The notes under the pieces were generated by a model that was not told where the DNA came from, did not search any database, and saw nothing but the letters and a program-made list of their open reading frames with translations. From contig CABQOJ010000021.1 in assembly GCA_902465775.1 (NCBI GenBank), positions 1 to 11,753 on the forward strand: a stretch of 11,753 nt of DNA, written 5' to 3'. A program made the translations under genes and the position numbers. This document shows, one piece after another, positions 6,383 through 11,753 of the stretch (position 1 is its first letter; the number at the start of each line of letters is the position of its first letter). This DNA comes from an uncultured Porphyromonas sp. GTDB taxonomy: Bacteria > Bacteroidota > Bacteroidia > Bacteroidales > Porphyromonadaceae.

Positions 6383-7754
6383 ACCTTCGATACCTAAGGG
6401 AACACGAGACTTTGGCGCTGAGGAGATGCGCCGACGCAACTACATATTTGAGACGATACGCTCCGTCTTCGCACTCTATGGTTTTGAGCAGATTGAGACG
6501 CCAGCCATGGAGCAGCTTACCACGCTCACGGGTAAGTATGGTGTAGAGGGTGATCGACTACTCTTTAAGATCCTGAACTCGGGAGACTATAAGGCGGGGA
6601 TTGATGCGGAGACCTTTACGGAGGAGTCGCCGGGAGCGCTAGCAGCTCGCCTCTGTGATCGAGGACTGCGCTACGATCTGACCGTGCCCTTCGCCCGTTA
6701 TGTGGTGATGCACCGCAACGAACTCACCTTCCCCTTCAAGCGCTACCAGATGCAACCCGTATGGCGTGCCGATAGACCGCAAAAGGGACGCTATCGTGAG
6801 TTTTACCAGTGCGATGCCGACGTCATCGGTACCGACTCGCTGATGCCTGAGGTGGACTTTGTCTATATGATCGACGAGGTCTTCCGTCGGCTCAAACTCC
6901 GCACGACGCTCCTGCTCAACAACCGCAAGATACTAGCTGGCATTGCTGAGGTGATCAAGGCACCAGACCGATTGGCTCAGTTGACCATCTGCATGGACAA
7001 GCTGGACAAGACCTCCGTAGAGGCGGTCTTAGCGGATCTCGTCGAGAGTGGCTTTGCCCTAGACTCGCTAGAGCCCGTTCGCAAGGTTCTGACGCTGGAG
7101 GGAAGCAATCGTGACAAGGTGGCTGTGCTCAAGCAGCTACTCGCAGACTCCGAGATAGGGCTCAAGGGGCTGGAGGAGCTCGAGTACGTCCTCGACCATG
7201 TCGACACGAGCGACCTGATGACCGAGCTAACCTTCTCGCCTTCGCTGGCTCGTGGCTTAGACTACTACACAGGCGCCATCCTAGAGGTCAAGTCGCTCGA
7301 TGCGCCGATGGGCTCTATCTCAGGAGGTGGACGCTACGACAACCTGACCGGTATCTTCGGACTAGAGGGTGTCTCAGGAGTCGGCATCTCTTTTGGCGCC
7401 GAGCGCATCTACGACATCATGCTGTCGCTGGGTATGTTTGACACAGCCATGGAGCCCGAAGAGCGGATTATGATCGTGAACTTTGGCGAGGAGGAGCTTC
7501 AGAAGCTACTGCCCATAGCGCATCAGCTACGTCGCGCAGGGCTCGCCACGGAGGTCTATCCCTCAGCCGACAAGATGAAGAAGCAACTCTCCTATGCCAA
7601 TAGCCGAGGCTGTCGCCACGTCATCATCGCAGGTAGCCAAGAACTTAACGAGGGCAAGGTCTCTATCAAGGACATGATCCTCGGCACGCAACAGGAGTGT
7701 CCGCTCGATGAGATCGTGTCCCGCTTGAAAGAGTCGCTCTCCGCCAGTCATTAG
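6375..7754 (+). CDS. hisS: Histidyl-tRNA synthetase
   Basis: Charges tRNA-His in the cytoplasm as a class II homodimer. The 459-residue product shows MNKPSIPKGTRDF at the N-terminus, motif 1 around ETPAMEQLTTL (41-51), and LRYDLTVPFARYV (98-110). Motif 2 is GRYREFYQCDADVIG (138-152). The histidine-binding segments are LARGLDYYTG (291-300) and SGGGRYDNL (316-324), and motif 3 is GVGISFGAERI (335-345). The C-terminal anticodon-binding domain spans about 365-455 (TEVYPSADKMKKQLSYANSRG, HVIIAG). It is somewhat longer than the proteobacterial enzyme; the extra residues lie mainly in the segment NSGDYKAGIDAETFTEE (68-84). The 8-bp overlap with folA makes a two-gene unit, and a new promoter follows for the FKBP genes. 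Confidence 0.98.
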   Translation: MNKPSIPKGTRDFGAEEMRRRNYIFETIRSVFALYGFEQIETPAMEQLTTLTGKYGVEGDRLLFKILNSGDYKAGIDAETFTEESPGALAARLCDRGLRYDLTVPFARYVVMHRNELTFPFKRYQMQPVWRADRPQKGRYREFYQCDADVIGTDSLMPEVDFVYMIDEVFRRLKLRTTLLLNNRKILAGIAEVIKAPDRLAQLTICMDKLDKTSVEAVLADLVESGFALDSLEPVRKVLTLEGSNRDKVAVLKQLLADSEIGLKGLEELEYVLDHVDTSDLMTELTFSPSLARGLDYYTGAILEVKSLDAPMGSISGGGRYDNLTGIFGLEGVSGVGISFGAERIYDIMLSLGMFDTAMEPEERIMIVNFGEEELQKLLPIAHQLRRAGLATEVYPSADKMKKQLSYANSRGCRHVIIAGSQELNEGKVSIKDMILGTQQECPLDEIVSRLKESLSASH

Positions 7755-7778
7755 ATCGCTCATCTCGTGAAGAATTGC

Positions 7779-7786
7779 TACCTTTG
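7779..7786 (+). promoter_or_regulatory. -7 promoter element for the FKBP array (TACCTTTG)
   Basis: TACCTTTG followed by CA is an exact TAnnTTTG match and lies 45 bp before the ATG at 7832. This argues that translation starts at 7832 and not at the in-frame TTG at 7775, which precedes the promoter. A -33 TTTG is not evident. It separates the FKBP genes from folA-hisS. Confidence 0.7.
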
Positions 7787-7831
7787 CAGGAGTATTTCTC
7801 ATCTAAAGATCAAAGACTGAATATTCCCCCT

Positions 7832-8422
7832 ATGCCACAAGACGAAGTAAGCTATGCGCTAGGACTAAGCATCGGACAGAACTTCAAAGCGTCCGGAATC
7901 AAGGCTATTACCTCCGAAGACTTCATCGCAGGTCTCCAGGACGCTCTCGCAGAGCGTGAGCCTAAGCTGACCAACGAGCGAGCTCGTGAGGTGATCAACC
8001 AACTGTTCATGCGCCTACAGCAAGAGGAGGCAGAGCTCAACGCAGCTGCTGGCAAGGAGTACCAAGAGATCATGCGCCACAAGAGTGGTGTCGTGACGCT
8101 CCCCAGTGGACTACAATACGAGATCATCAAGGAGGGCAAGGGCGCTAAGCCTAAAGCTACCGACAAAGTACGTGTACACTACCACGGCACGCTCATCAAT
8201 GGGGTTGTCTTCGACAGTTCCGTAGAGCGTGGCGAGCCCGCCGAGTTTCCCCTCAATGCGGTCATCCCTGGCTGGACGGAGATCCTACAGCTGATGCCCG
8301 TGGGCAGTAAGTGGCGCGTCGTGATCCCCTCTGAGCTAGCCTACGGGAGCCGTGGCGCTGGCGACGTGATCCGACCCAATATGACGCTCATCTTCGAGAT
8401 CGAGCTACTAGACATCGTATAG
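7832..8422 (+). CDS. FKBP-type peptidyl-prolyl cis-trans isomerase, cytoplasmic (first of three)
   Basis: Catalyses Xaa-Pro cis-trans isomerisation and probably acts as a folding chaperone. The 196-residue protein has no signal peptide. Residues 1-85 form a helical FKBP_N-type dimerisation region (SYALGLSIGQNF ... INQLFMRLQQEEAELNAAAGKEYQEIM). Residues 107-196 are the FKBP domain, with the usual pocket residues: Y117, F127-D128, F139, V144-I145, W148, Y171 in AYG, and F188. The architecture is that of FkpA, Mip or FKBP22 proteins. The start at 7832 is chosen because the promoter at 7779-7786 lies between it and the upstream TTG at 7775. The next FKBP gene begins 15 bp downstream, so the genes form an operon. 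Confidence 0.93.
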   Translation: MPQDEVSYALGLSIGQNFKASGIKAITSEDFIAGLQDALAEREPKLTNERAREVINQLFMRLQQEEAELNAAAGKEYQEIMRHKSGVVTLPSGLQYEIIKEGKGAKPKATDKVRVHYHGTLINGVVFDSSVERGEPAEFPLNAVIPGWTEILQLMPVGSKWRVVIPSELAYGSRGAGDVIRPNMTLIFEIELLDIV

Positions 8423-8437
8423 ACACCCTAAAGACTT

Positions 8438-9163
8438 ATGACACATCGCATCTTAACCGTTGCGCTGACGCTACTGGTGAGCGTAGGCGCACTCACAGCA
8501 GCCGAGCCTCCACGTCTCATCTCCTCGGCTGATACAGCAGCCTATGCGCTAGGTATCGCTAATGGAGTAGGCTTTGCGCAGAACCTGACCCAAATGCCTG
8601 GAGATCCTATCAATAAGGAGTTGCTCCTAGCCGGCTTTACGGCAGCTTTTCTAGAGCAGCCCACGGTCATGACCAATGAGGAGGCGCAAGCTTTTCTCTC
8701 TACCTACTTCCAGCAGCTGGAAGCGCGGATGGCGCAGGAGACAAAGGAGAAGAACGAAGCTTTCCTCAAGAGCAATGGCGAGCGCCCCGAGGTCAAGACG
8801 ACCCAGAGCGGACTACAGTATGAGATCATCAAGGAGGGCAAGGGTCCCCGTCCTACGGTTGAGGACACAGTCCGTGTACACTACACGGGTACGCTCATCG
8901 ATGGCACTAAGTTCGACAGCTCCGTAGATCGTGGCGAGCCAGCTAAGTTTGGTCTCCTACAGGTTATCCCAGGCTGGACCGAGGGTCTGTGCCTACTGCC
9001 ACAGGGCAGCAAGGCTAAGCTCTATATCCCAGCACGCCTAGCCTACGGCGAGCGTGGTGCGGGCAACTTGATTCCGCCCAATGCGACACTCATCTTTGAA
9101 ATCGAACTACTGGAGGTGATCAAGGGTCAGCCTATTCCCCTGGCCACCCCAACGGAGAAATAA
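8438..9163 (+). CDS. FKBP-type peptidyl-prolyl isomerase, periplasmic (second of three)
   Basis: A 241-residue paralogue of the preceding gene with a Sec signal peptide ([22 protein letters not shown], cleavage most likely after A22), so it should be a soluble periplasmic folding factor. The mature part has the helical FKBP_N region (about 30-115: [20 protein letters not shown] ... [19 protein letters not shown]) and an FKBP domain (about 143-226). All pocket residues are kept: Y149, F159-D160, F171, V176-I177, W180, Y203 and F220. A short Pro-rich tail ([13 protein letters not shown]) follows. It shares [13 protein letters not shown] and much more with the upstream FKBP, including a 23-nt stretch of identical DNA, which indicates a tandem duplication. 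The gap to the third copy is 36 bp. Confidence 0.94.
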   Translation: MTHRILTVALTLLVSVGALTAAEPPRLISSADTAAYALGIANGVGFAQNLTQMPGDPINKELLLAGFTAAFLEQPTVMTNEEAQAFLSTYFQQLEARMAQETKEKNEAFLKSNGERPEVKTTQSGLQYEIIKEGKGPRPTVEDTVRVHYTGTLIDGTKFDSSVDRGEPAKFGLLQVIPGWTEGLCLLPQGSKAKLYIPARLAYGERGAGNLIPPNATLIFEIELLEVIKGQPIPLATPTEK

Positions 9164-9199
9164 CTATAACGCAAACGAATATCTTAAATACAACTTACA

Positions 9200-10057
9200 A
9201 TGAAGAAATCAATTCTCTCACTCCTCGCAGTGGTCGCAATGGTCTGTGCCTTTGCTAGCTGTAACAAGAAAGCTCAGACGAGTGAAACCAACGGCGAACT
9301 ATCAGCCATGAGCGATAGTGTGGCTATGATCCAGGGTTATATGACTGGACAGCAGCTCGGTCAGCAGTTTATGATGATGGCTATGCAGGGCATGCCTGTA
9401 GACACCGTTGAGTTCCTCAAGGGATTCAAGAAGGGTATCGCTGACACCACCAAGTTCTCTTACTACGCTGGCCAGATCCAGGGAGCGCAGACTGCCATGA
9501 GCCTTATGAAGGATGGTATAAGCACTAAGCTCTTTGCAGAGTATCTAGAGTATGCTCTCAAGGGAGATACGACGAAGCTAGGAATGAGCCAGGAGCAGGC
9601 TTATGCATTCCTCCAAGACTTCTACCAGAAGAAGCAGGAGAACGATAATAAGGAGAAGTATGGTAAGAACATCGATGCCGGCAAGAAGGCCATCGCTGAG
9701 TTCTCCAAGCAAGACGGTGTCATCACCACAAAGTCAGGCATCGCTTACCGCTACGCTACGAAGGGTACAGGCAAGTCTCCTGTAGATGGTGACAAGGTCA
9801 AGGTAACCTACCGTGGTACACTCATCGACGGCACCGAGTTTGACAAGAGCGAGGAGCCTGTTGAGTTTGGTGTAGACCAGGTTATCCCAGGCTGGACCGA
9901 GCTTCTCAAGCTGATGAAGGTGGGCGATCAAGTAACCGCTTACATTCCTTACGATCTAGCTTACGGTGCTAACGGTAGTGGGTCTACTATCGAGCCATAC
10001 TCTACGCTCATCTTTGACGTGACACTCCTAGAGGTAAATCCCGCAGAGAAGAAGTAA
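9200..10057 (+). CDS. FKBP-type peptidyl-prolyl isomerase lipoprotein (third of three)
   Basis: A 285-residue lipoprotein: MKKSILSLLAVVAMVCAFASC has a lipobox ending in Cys21, followed by NKKAQT, without the acidic surface-export signal seen in some Bacteroidetes lipoproteins. It is therefore probably membrane-anchored and facing the periplasm (inference). The helical FKBP_N region is longer than in the two upstream copies (about 35-165, rich in Met and Gln at 50-62). The FKBP domain at about 195-277 keeps Y204, F214-D215, F223, V228-I229, W232, Y255 and F272. The loop after FD is shortened to KSEEPVEFG, where the sisters have SSV-RGEPA-F. An AT-rich leader (ATCTTAAATACAACTTACA) and codon choice favouring AAG and GGT hint at higher expression than the neighbours. 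A partial -7-like TATCTTAA is at 9180-9187. Confidence 0.94.
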   Translation: MKKSILSLLAVVAMVCAFASCNKKAQTSETNGELSAMSDSVAMIQGYMTGQQLGQQFMMMAMQGMPVDTVEFLKGFKKGIADTTKFSYYAGQIQGAQTAMSLMKDGISTKLFAEYLEYALKGDTTKLGMSQEQAYAFLQDFYQKKQENDNKEKYGKNIDAGKKAIAEFSKQDGVITTKSGIAYRYATKGTGKSPVDGDKVKVTYRGTLIDGTEFDKSEEPVEFGVDQVIPGWTELLKLMKVGDQVTAYIPYDLAYGANGSGSTIEPYSTLIFDVTLLEVNPAEKK

Positions 10058-10062
10058 TCAAC

Positions 10063-10077
10063 GCGACGCCGCGTCGC
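10063..10077. terminator. Short GC-rich hairpin after the FKBP array
   Basis: GCGACG (10063-10068) and CGTCGC (10072-10077) pair perfectly around CCG, 5 bp after the third FKBP stop. On + no T run follows. On - it is followed by GTTGATTACTTCTTCT, which is moderately U-rich, so it fits better as the end of a - strand transcript. Its role as a terminator is tentative. Confidence 0.35.
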
Positions 10078-10078
10078 C

Positions 10079-10107
10079 ACGCATGACGACTTAATAGGTT
10101 CATGCGT
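10079..10107. repeat. Inverted repeat, 8-bp perfect stem
   Basis: ACGCATGA (10079-10086) and TCATGCGT (10100-10107) are perfect reverse complements around a 13-nt loop. It stands one base after the GC-rich hairpin, so the two could stack as RNA. Confidence 0.55.
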
Positions 10108-10119
10108 CTGACTAATCTG

Positions 10120-10175
10120 GACCTACACAGTATCTATCGTTGGCACACGTCGTGCTACTAGATCCTGTGTAGGTC
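10120..10175. repeat. Large imperfect hairpin with an 11-bp perfect outer stem
   Basis: GACCTACACAG (10120-10130) pairs with CTGTGTAGGTC (10165-10175). After one mismatch ATCTA (10132-10136) pairs with TAGAT (10159-10163), and GCAC (10143-10146) with GTGC (10152-10155) forms the tip. Together they cover 56 nt. No T run follows on either strand, so a structural RNA role is more likely than simple termination. Confidence 0.6.
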
Positions 10176-10190
10176 TATTCATAGACAGTG

Positions 10191-10198
10191 CAAAGGTA
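10191..10198 (-). promoter_or_regulatory. - strand -7 promoter element with no gene behind it
   Basis: Read on - it is TACCTTTG followed by CACT. With its flanks, AGTGCAAAGGTA-R-TA matches the tRNA-Asn promoter in this window at 14 of 15 positions. No TTTG is seen at the -33 position. It points into the hairpin cluster at 10060-10184, where no protein gene exists. Confidence 0.5.
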
Positions 10199-10222
10199 GT
10201 AAGAGAGCACATAGAGCGTGAC

Positions 10223-10272
10223 CTGAGGTGCACTCAGCAGCGGGCTGTAATCGGCAAGCGACCCAACAGCCC
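10223..10272. repeat. Two adjacent inverted repeats upstream of bioF
   Basis: CTGAG-GTGCA-CTCAG (10223-10237) is a perfect 5-bp stem with a 5-nt loop. GGGCTGT (10242-10248) and ACAGCCC (10266-10272) form a perfect 7-bp stem around 17 nt. Neither has a T run after it on the + strand. They lie upstream of the - strand promoter and outside its predicted transcript. Confidence 0.45.
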
Positions 10273-10305
10273 TTAGAGAAGAACCACACAACAAATGACT
10301 CAAAC

Positions 10306-10341
10306 CTGTAGGACGCATAGCCCATAGGCTAAGCACTACAG
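10306..10341 (+). promoter_or_regulatory. Nested hairpin in the probable bioF leader
   Basis: CTGTAG (10306-10311) pairs with CTACAG (10336-10341), enclosing a second perfect stem TAGCC-CATA-GGCTA (10318-10331) with a 6/4-nt internal loop. It ends 40 bp before the bioF ATG. It may be a leader structure; it resembles no riboswitch I can name, and no BirA-type operator is visible. Confidence 0.35.
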
Positions 10342-10381
10342 CTTCCTTCCAGCAATAATTATAAATCCTGAGCTAAGGCTT

Positions 10382-11590
10382 ATGTCTCACTTCGAGTCAC
10401 ATATAGAGCAGATCCTCGCCACGCTACGTGACGAGCAGGCGCTCCGCACGCTCACTCCTATTGAGCCTCTAGAGGAAGGCCGCTACGCAGCGCTCGACGA
10501 TGCGCACCCTCAGCCTCTCATCAACCTCAACAGCAACGACTACCTAGCTCTCCACGACGCTAGCTGTCACTTTGCCGACGAAGCTGACCTGACCGACAGC
10601 CTACGGACGCTCTCTGCGGGAGATCTAGGCTCTACCTCCTCGCGATTGCTCTCGGGAGATCGTGCGGTGATGCACCAGCTGGAGGGACTCATCGCTAAGT
10701 CCCTACGACACGAGACAGCCTTGCTATTCAACAGTGGCTACCACGCCAACGTAGGCATCCTCCCAGCGCTCAAGCTCCCAGGCATGGTGGTGATAGCAGA
10801 CAAACTGATTCACGCCAGTATGATCGACGGGATACGCCTCTCGGGCTTACCTTTCGAGCGCTTTCGCCACAACGATGTAGCACAGCTCCAGCGTCTCATT
10901 GAGAAGCATCACAGCGCCGAGAGTTGCCAGCATATCATCGTCATGGCGGAGAGCATCTACAGCATGGACGGTGATCTGGCTCCACTGCAAGAGTTTGTGA
11001 CGCTCAAGCAGCAATACCCCAAGGTGGCTCTATATATAGACGAAGCGCACGCCATCGGTGTCCGTGGAGCGCATGGCTATGGGCTGTGCGAAGAGCTAGG
11101 CTTGCTGTCCGAGATTGACCTCCTTGTCGGTACCTTCGGCAAGGCACTCGGATCGATGGGAGCTTACGTCGCCTGCTCCGAGGCGGTACGCACACTACTC
11201 ATCACCCGCTCGCGAAGCCTCATCTACTCGACCATGCTGCCCCCGCTCATCATCCAGTGGGTGCTGTCCGTCTGGCAAGCGCTCCCCACATTCACACAGC
11301 GCAGAGCGCACCTAGCTAAGCTACAGCAACTGCTCACCGACGAGCTAGCCTCGCTACCCGATCAACTCCTCCCCACCCCTCACAGCCACATCATACCGCT
11401 CCTCTGCGGGAGCCGTGAGCGAGCTAGAGCTGTCGCACAGGCACTCCACGAGGAGGGTTACTTCATCCGCCCCATCATGTCTCCGACCGTACCAGTCGGC
11501 TCAGAGCGACTGAGGATCTCACTGACCGCTGGACTCACCACCGCTGAGGTCAGGCAGCTATGCCAAATCATCTTAACGCATCTTGCCTAG
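10382..11590 (+). CDS. bioF: 8-amino-7-oxononanoate synthase
   Basis: A PLP-dependent alpha-oxoamine synthase that condenses pimeloyl-ACP (or -CoA) with L-alanine to 8-amino-7-oxononanoate, the first step of biotin ring assembly. The 402-residue product has LINLNSNDYLAL (46-57), GSTSSRLLSGDRAVMHQLE (83-101) and FNSGYHANVG (116-125). KLIHASMIDG (141-150) has H144 stacking on PLP, AESIYSMDGDLAPL (189-202) follows, and YIDEAHAIGVRGAHGYG (218-234) has D220 and H223. TFGKALGSMGAYVA (251-264) has the Schiff-base K254. Paralogous family members (Kbl, serine palmitoyltransferase, HemA) share these motifs, but the BioG-like gene 5 bp downstream supports BioF. No Shine-Dalgarno is seen. The start is the first ATG after a 324-bp gap. 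Confidence 0.93.
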   Translation: MSHFESHIEQILATLRDEQALRTLTPIEPLEEGRYAALDDAHPQPLINLNSNDYLALHDASCHFADEADLTDSLRTLSAGDLGSTSSRLLSGDRAVMHQLEGLIAKSLRHETALLFNSGYHANVGILPALKLPGMVVIADKLIHASMIDGIRLSGLPFERFRHNDVAQLQRLIEKHHSAESCQHIIVMAESIYSMDGDLAPLQEFVTLKQQYPKVALYIDEAHAIGVRGAHGYGLCEELGLLSEIDLLVGTFGKALGSMGAYVACSEAVRTLLITRSRSLIYSTMLPPLIIQWVLSVWQALPTFTQRRAHLAKLQQLLTDELASLPDQLLPTPHSHIIPLLCGSRERARAVAQALHEEGYFIRPIMSPTVPVGSERLRISLTAGLTTAEVRQLCQIILTHLA

Positions 11591-11595
11591 CCGCT

Positions 11596-11753
11596 ATGCA
11601 GTATACCTTCCAGCGAAACTGTGACCAAGGCCTCTCCCGCCAACTCATCCTATACTTCTGCGGATGGGGCATGACCCCTGACACGGTCTCTCACCTGACC
11701 TTGCCACCAGCGTGTGACCTACTCTCGCTGTACGACTACCGCACCCTCGAGCT
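11596..11753 (+). CDS. bioG: BioG-like (DUF452) pimeloyl-ACP methyl ester esterase, 3' partial
   Basis: The visible 52 residues (QRNCDQGLSRQLILYFCGWGMTPDTV ... CDLLSLYDYRTLE) match the N-terminus of BioG/DUF452 alpha/beta hydrolases. Their LILFFxGWGMD signature forms the oxyanion-hole strand, and they hydrolyse pimeloyl-ACP methyl ester in place of BioH. It starts 5 bp after the bioF stop, the expected context, and runs off the window end in an open frame. In some Bacteroidetes this domain is fused to the methyltransferase BioC; the window ends too early to tell. Confidence 0.82.
   Translation, partial: MQYTFQRNCDQGLSRQLILYFCGWGMTPDTVSHLTLPPACDLLSLYDYRTLE

Larger units (their letters stand above)
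10060..10184 (-). ncRNA. Candidate small structured RNA opposite the FKBP-bioF gap
   Basis: A - strand -7 promoter (10191-10198) predicts a transcript starting near 10184. Reading leftward it would contain a 56-nt hairpin (10175-10120), an 8-bp hairpin (10107-10079) and a GC-rich hairpin (10077-10063) followed by a partly U-rich tail. It contains no sizeable reading frame. The ends are inferred from the motifs alone. I do not recognise a known RNA family. Alternatively the hairpins could simply be 3' structure of the FKBP mRNA. Confidence 0.3.
10058..10381. other. 324-bp intergenic stretch rich in inverted repeats
   Basis: No convincing reading frame is present. It holds at least six inverted repeats, several in close succession (10063-10077, 10079-10107, 10120-10175, 10223-10237, 10242-10272, 10306-10341), and a - strand -7 promoter motif at 10191-10198. 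A small extra hairpin, GTCTA-TTCA-TAGAC (10173-10186), overlaps the right arm of the largest one, so the two could compete. No clear promoter for bioF was found; the AT-rich AATAATTATAAATC (10355-10368) is the only weak candidate. Confidence 0.7.

Noticed and set aside
7775..7831. TTG start giving the first FKBP 19 extra residues
   Set aside because: The TTG precedes the exact TACCTTTG promoter element at 7779-7786, so transcripts from that promoter would not contain it.
10120..10175. Large hairpin as an integron attC or transposon end
   Set aside because: No RYYYAAC/GTTRRRY core sites, no target-site duplication and no integrase or transposase nearby.
10199..10381. Known riboswitch (TPP, cobalamin, preQ1, SAM) before bioF
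   Set aside because: None of the conserved cores I know (for example CUGAGA of TPP or the cobalamin B12 box) is present; only generic hairpins are visible.

Overview
The window looks like chromosomal DNA of a Bacteroidetes bacterium, most likely a Porphyromonas-type member of the Bacteroidales. The evidence is four copies of the characteristic TAnnTTTG -7 promoter element placed before genes or RNA candidates, starts without Shine-Dalgarno sequences, a lipoprotein FKBP, an ApbE lipoprotein, and a bioF gene followed by a BioG-type gene. The genus is an inference from gene content and moderately high GC; no 16S or other marker is present.

Left part (1-5239, all + strand): a 5'-truncated family 2 glycosyltransferase with two C-terminal membrane segments overlaps a nitroreductase by 4 bp. 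An ApbE-type flavin transferase lipoprotein follows. A new promoter then drives a Wzz/BY-kinase-like membrane protein whose cytoplasmic nucleotide-binding domain has lost its Walker motifs. It is followed by nadD (NAD biosynthesis) and a small DUF2007-like membrane protein. A long hairpin closes this unit.

Middle (5311-7754): two almost identical tRNA-Asn(GUU) genes lie in tandem on the - strand, with a clear -33/-7 promoter, and converge on the hairpin. On the + strand folA (dihydrofolate reductase) overlaps hisS (histidyl-tRNA synthetase) by 8 bp.

Right part (7755-11753): after a promoter come three consecutive FKBP-type peptidyl-prolyl isomerases. They carry no signal peptide, a cleavable signal peptide and a lipoprotein signal respectively, so one fold appears to serve the cytoplasm, the periplasm and a membrane surface. 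A 324-bp gene-free stretch follows, rich in inverted repeats. It contains a - strand promoter motif nearly identical in sequence to that of the tRNA-Asn pair, so it may encode a small antisense-oriented RNA. bioF and the start of a bioG-like gene (biotin precursor synthesis) end the window.

Most genes are ordinary housekeeping genes. The points that deserve a second look are the apparent BY-kinase pseudoenzyme, the three-compartment FKBP array and the structured intergenic region before bioF. I saw no CRISPR array, insertion sequence, phage gene or defence system.
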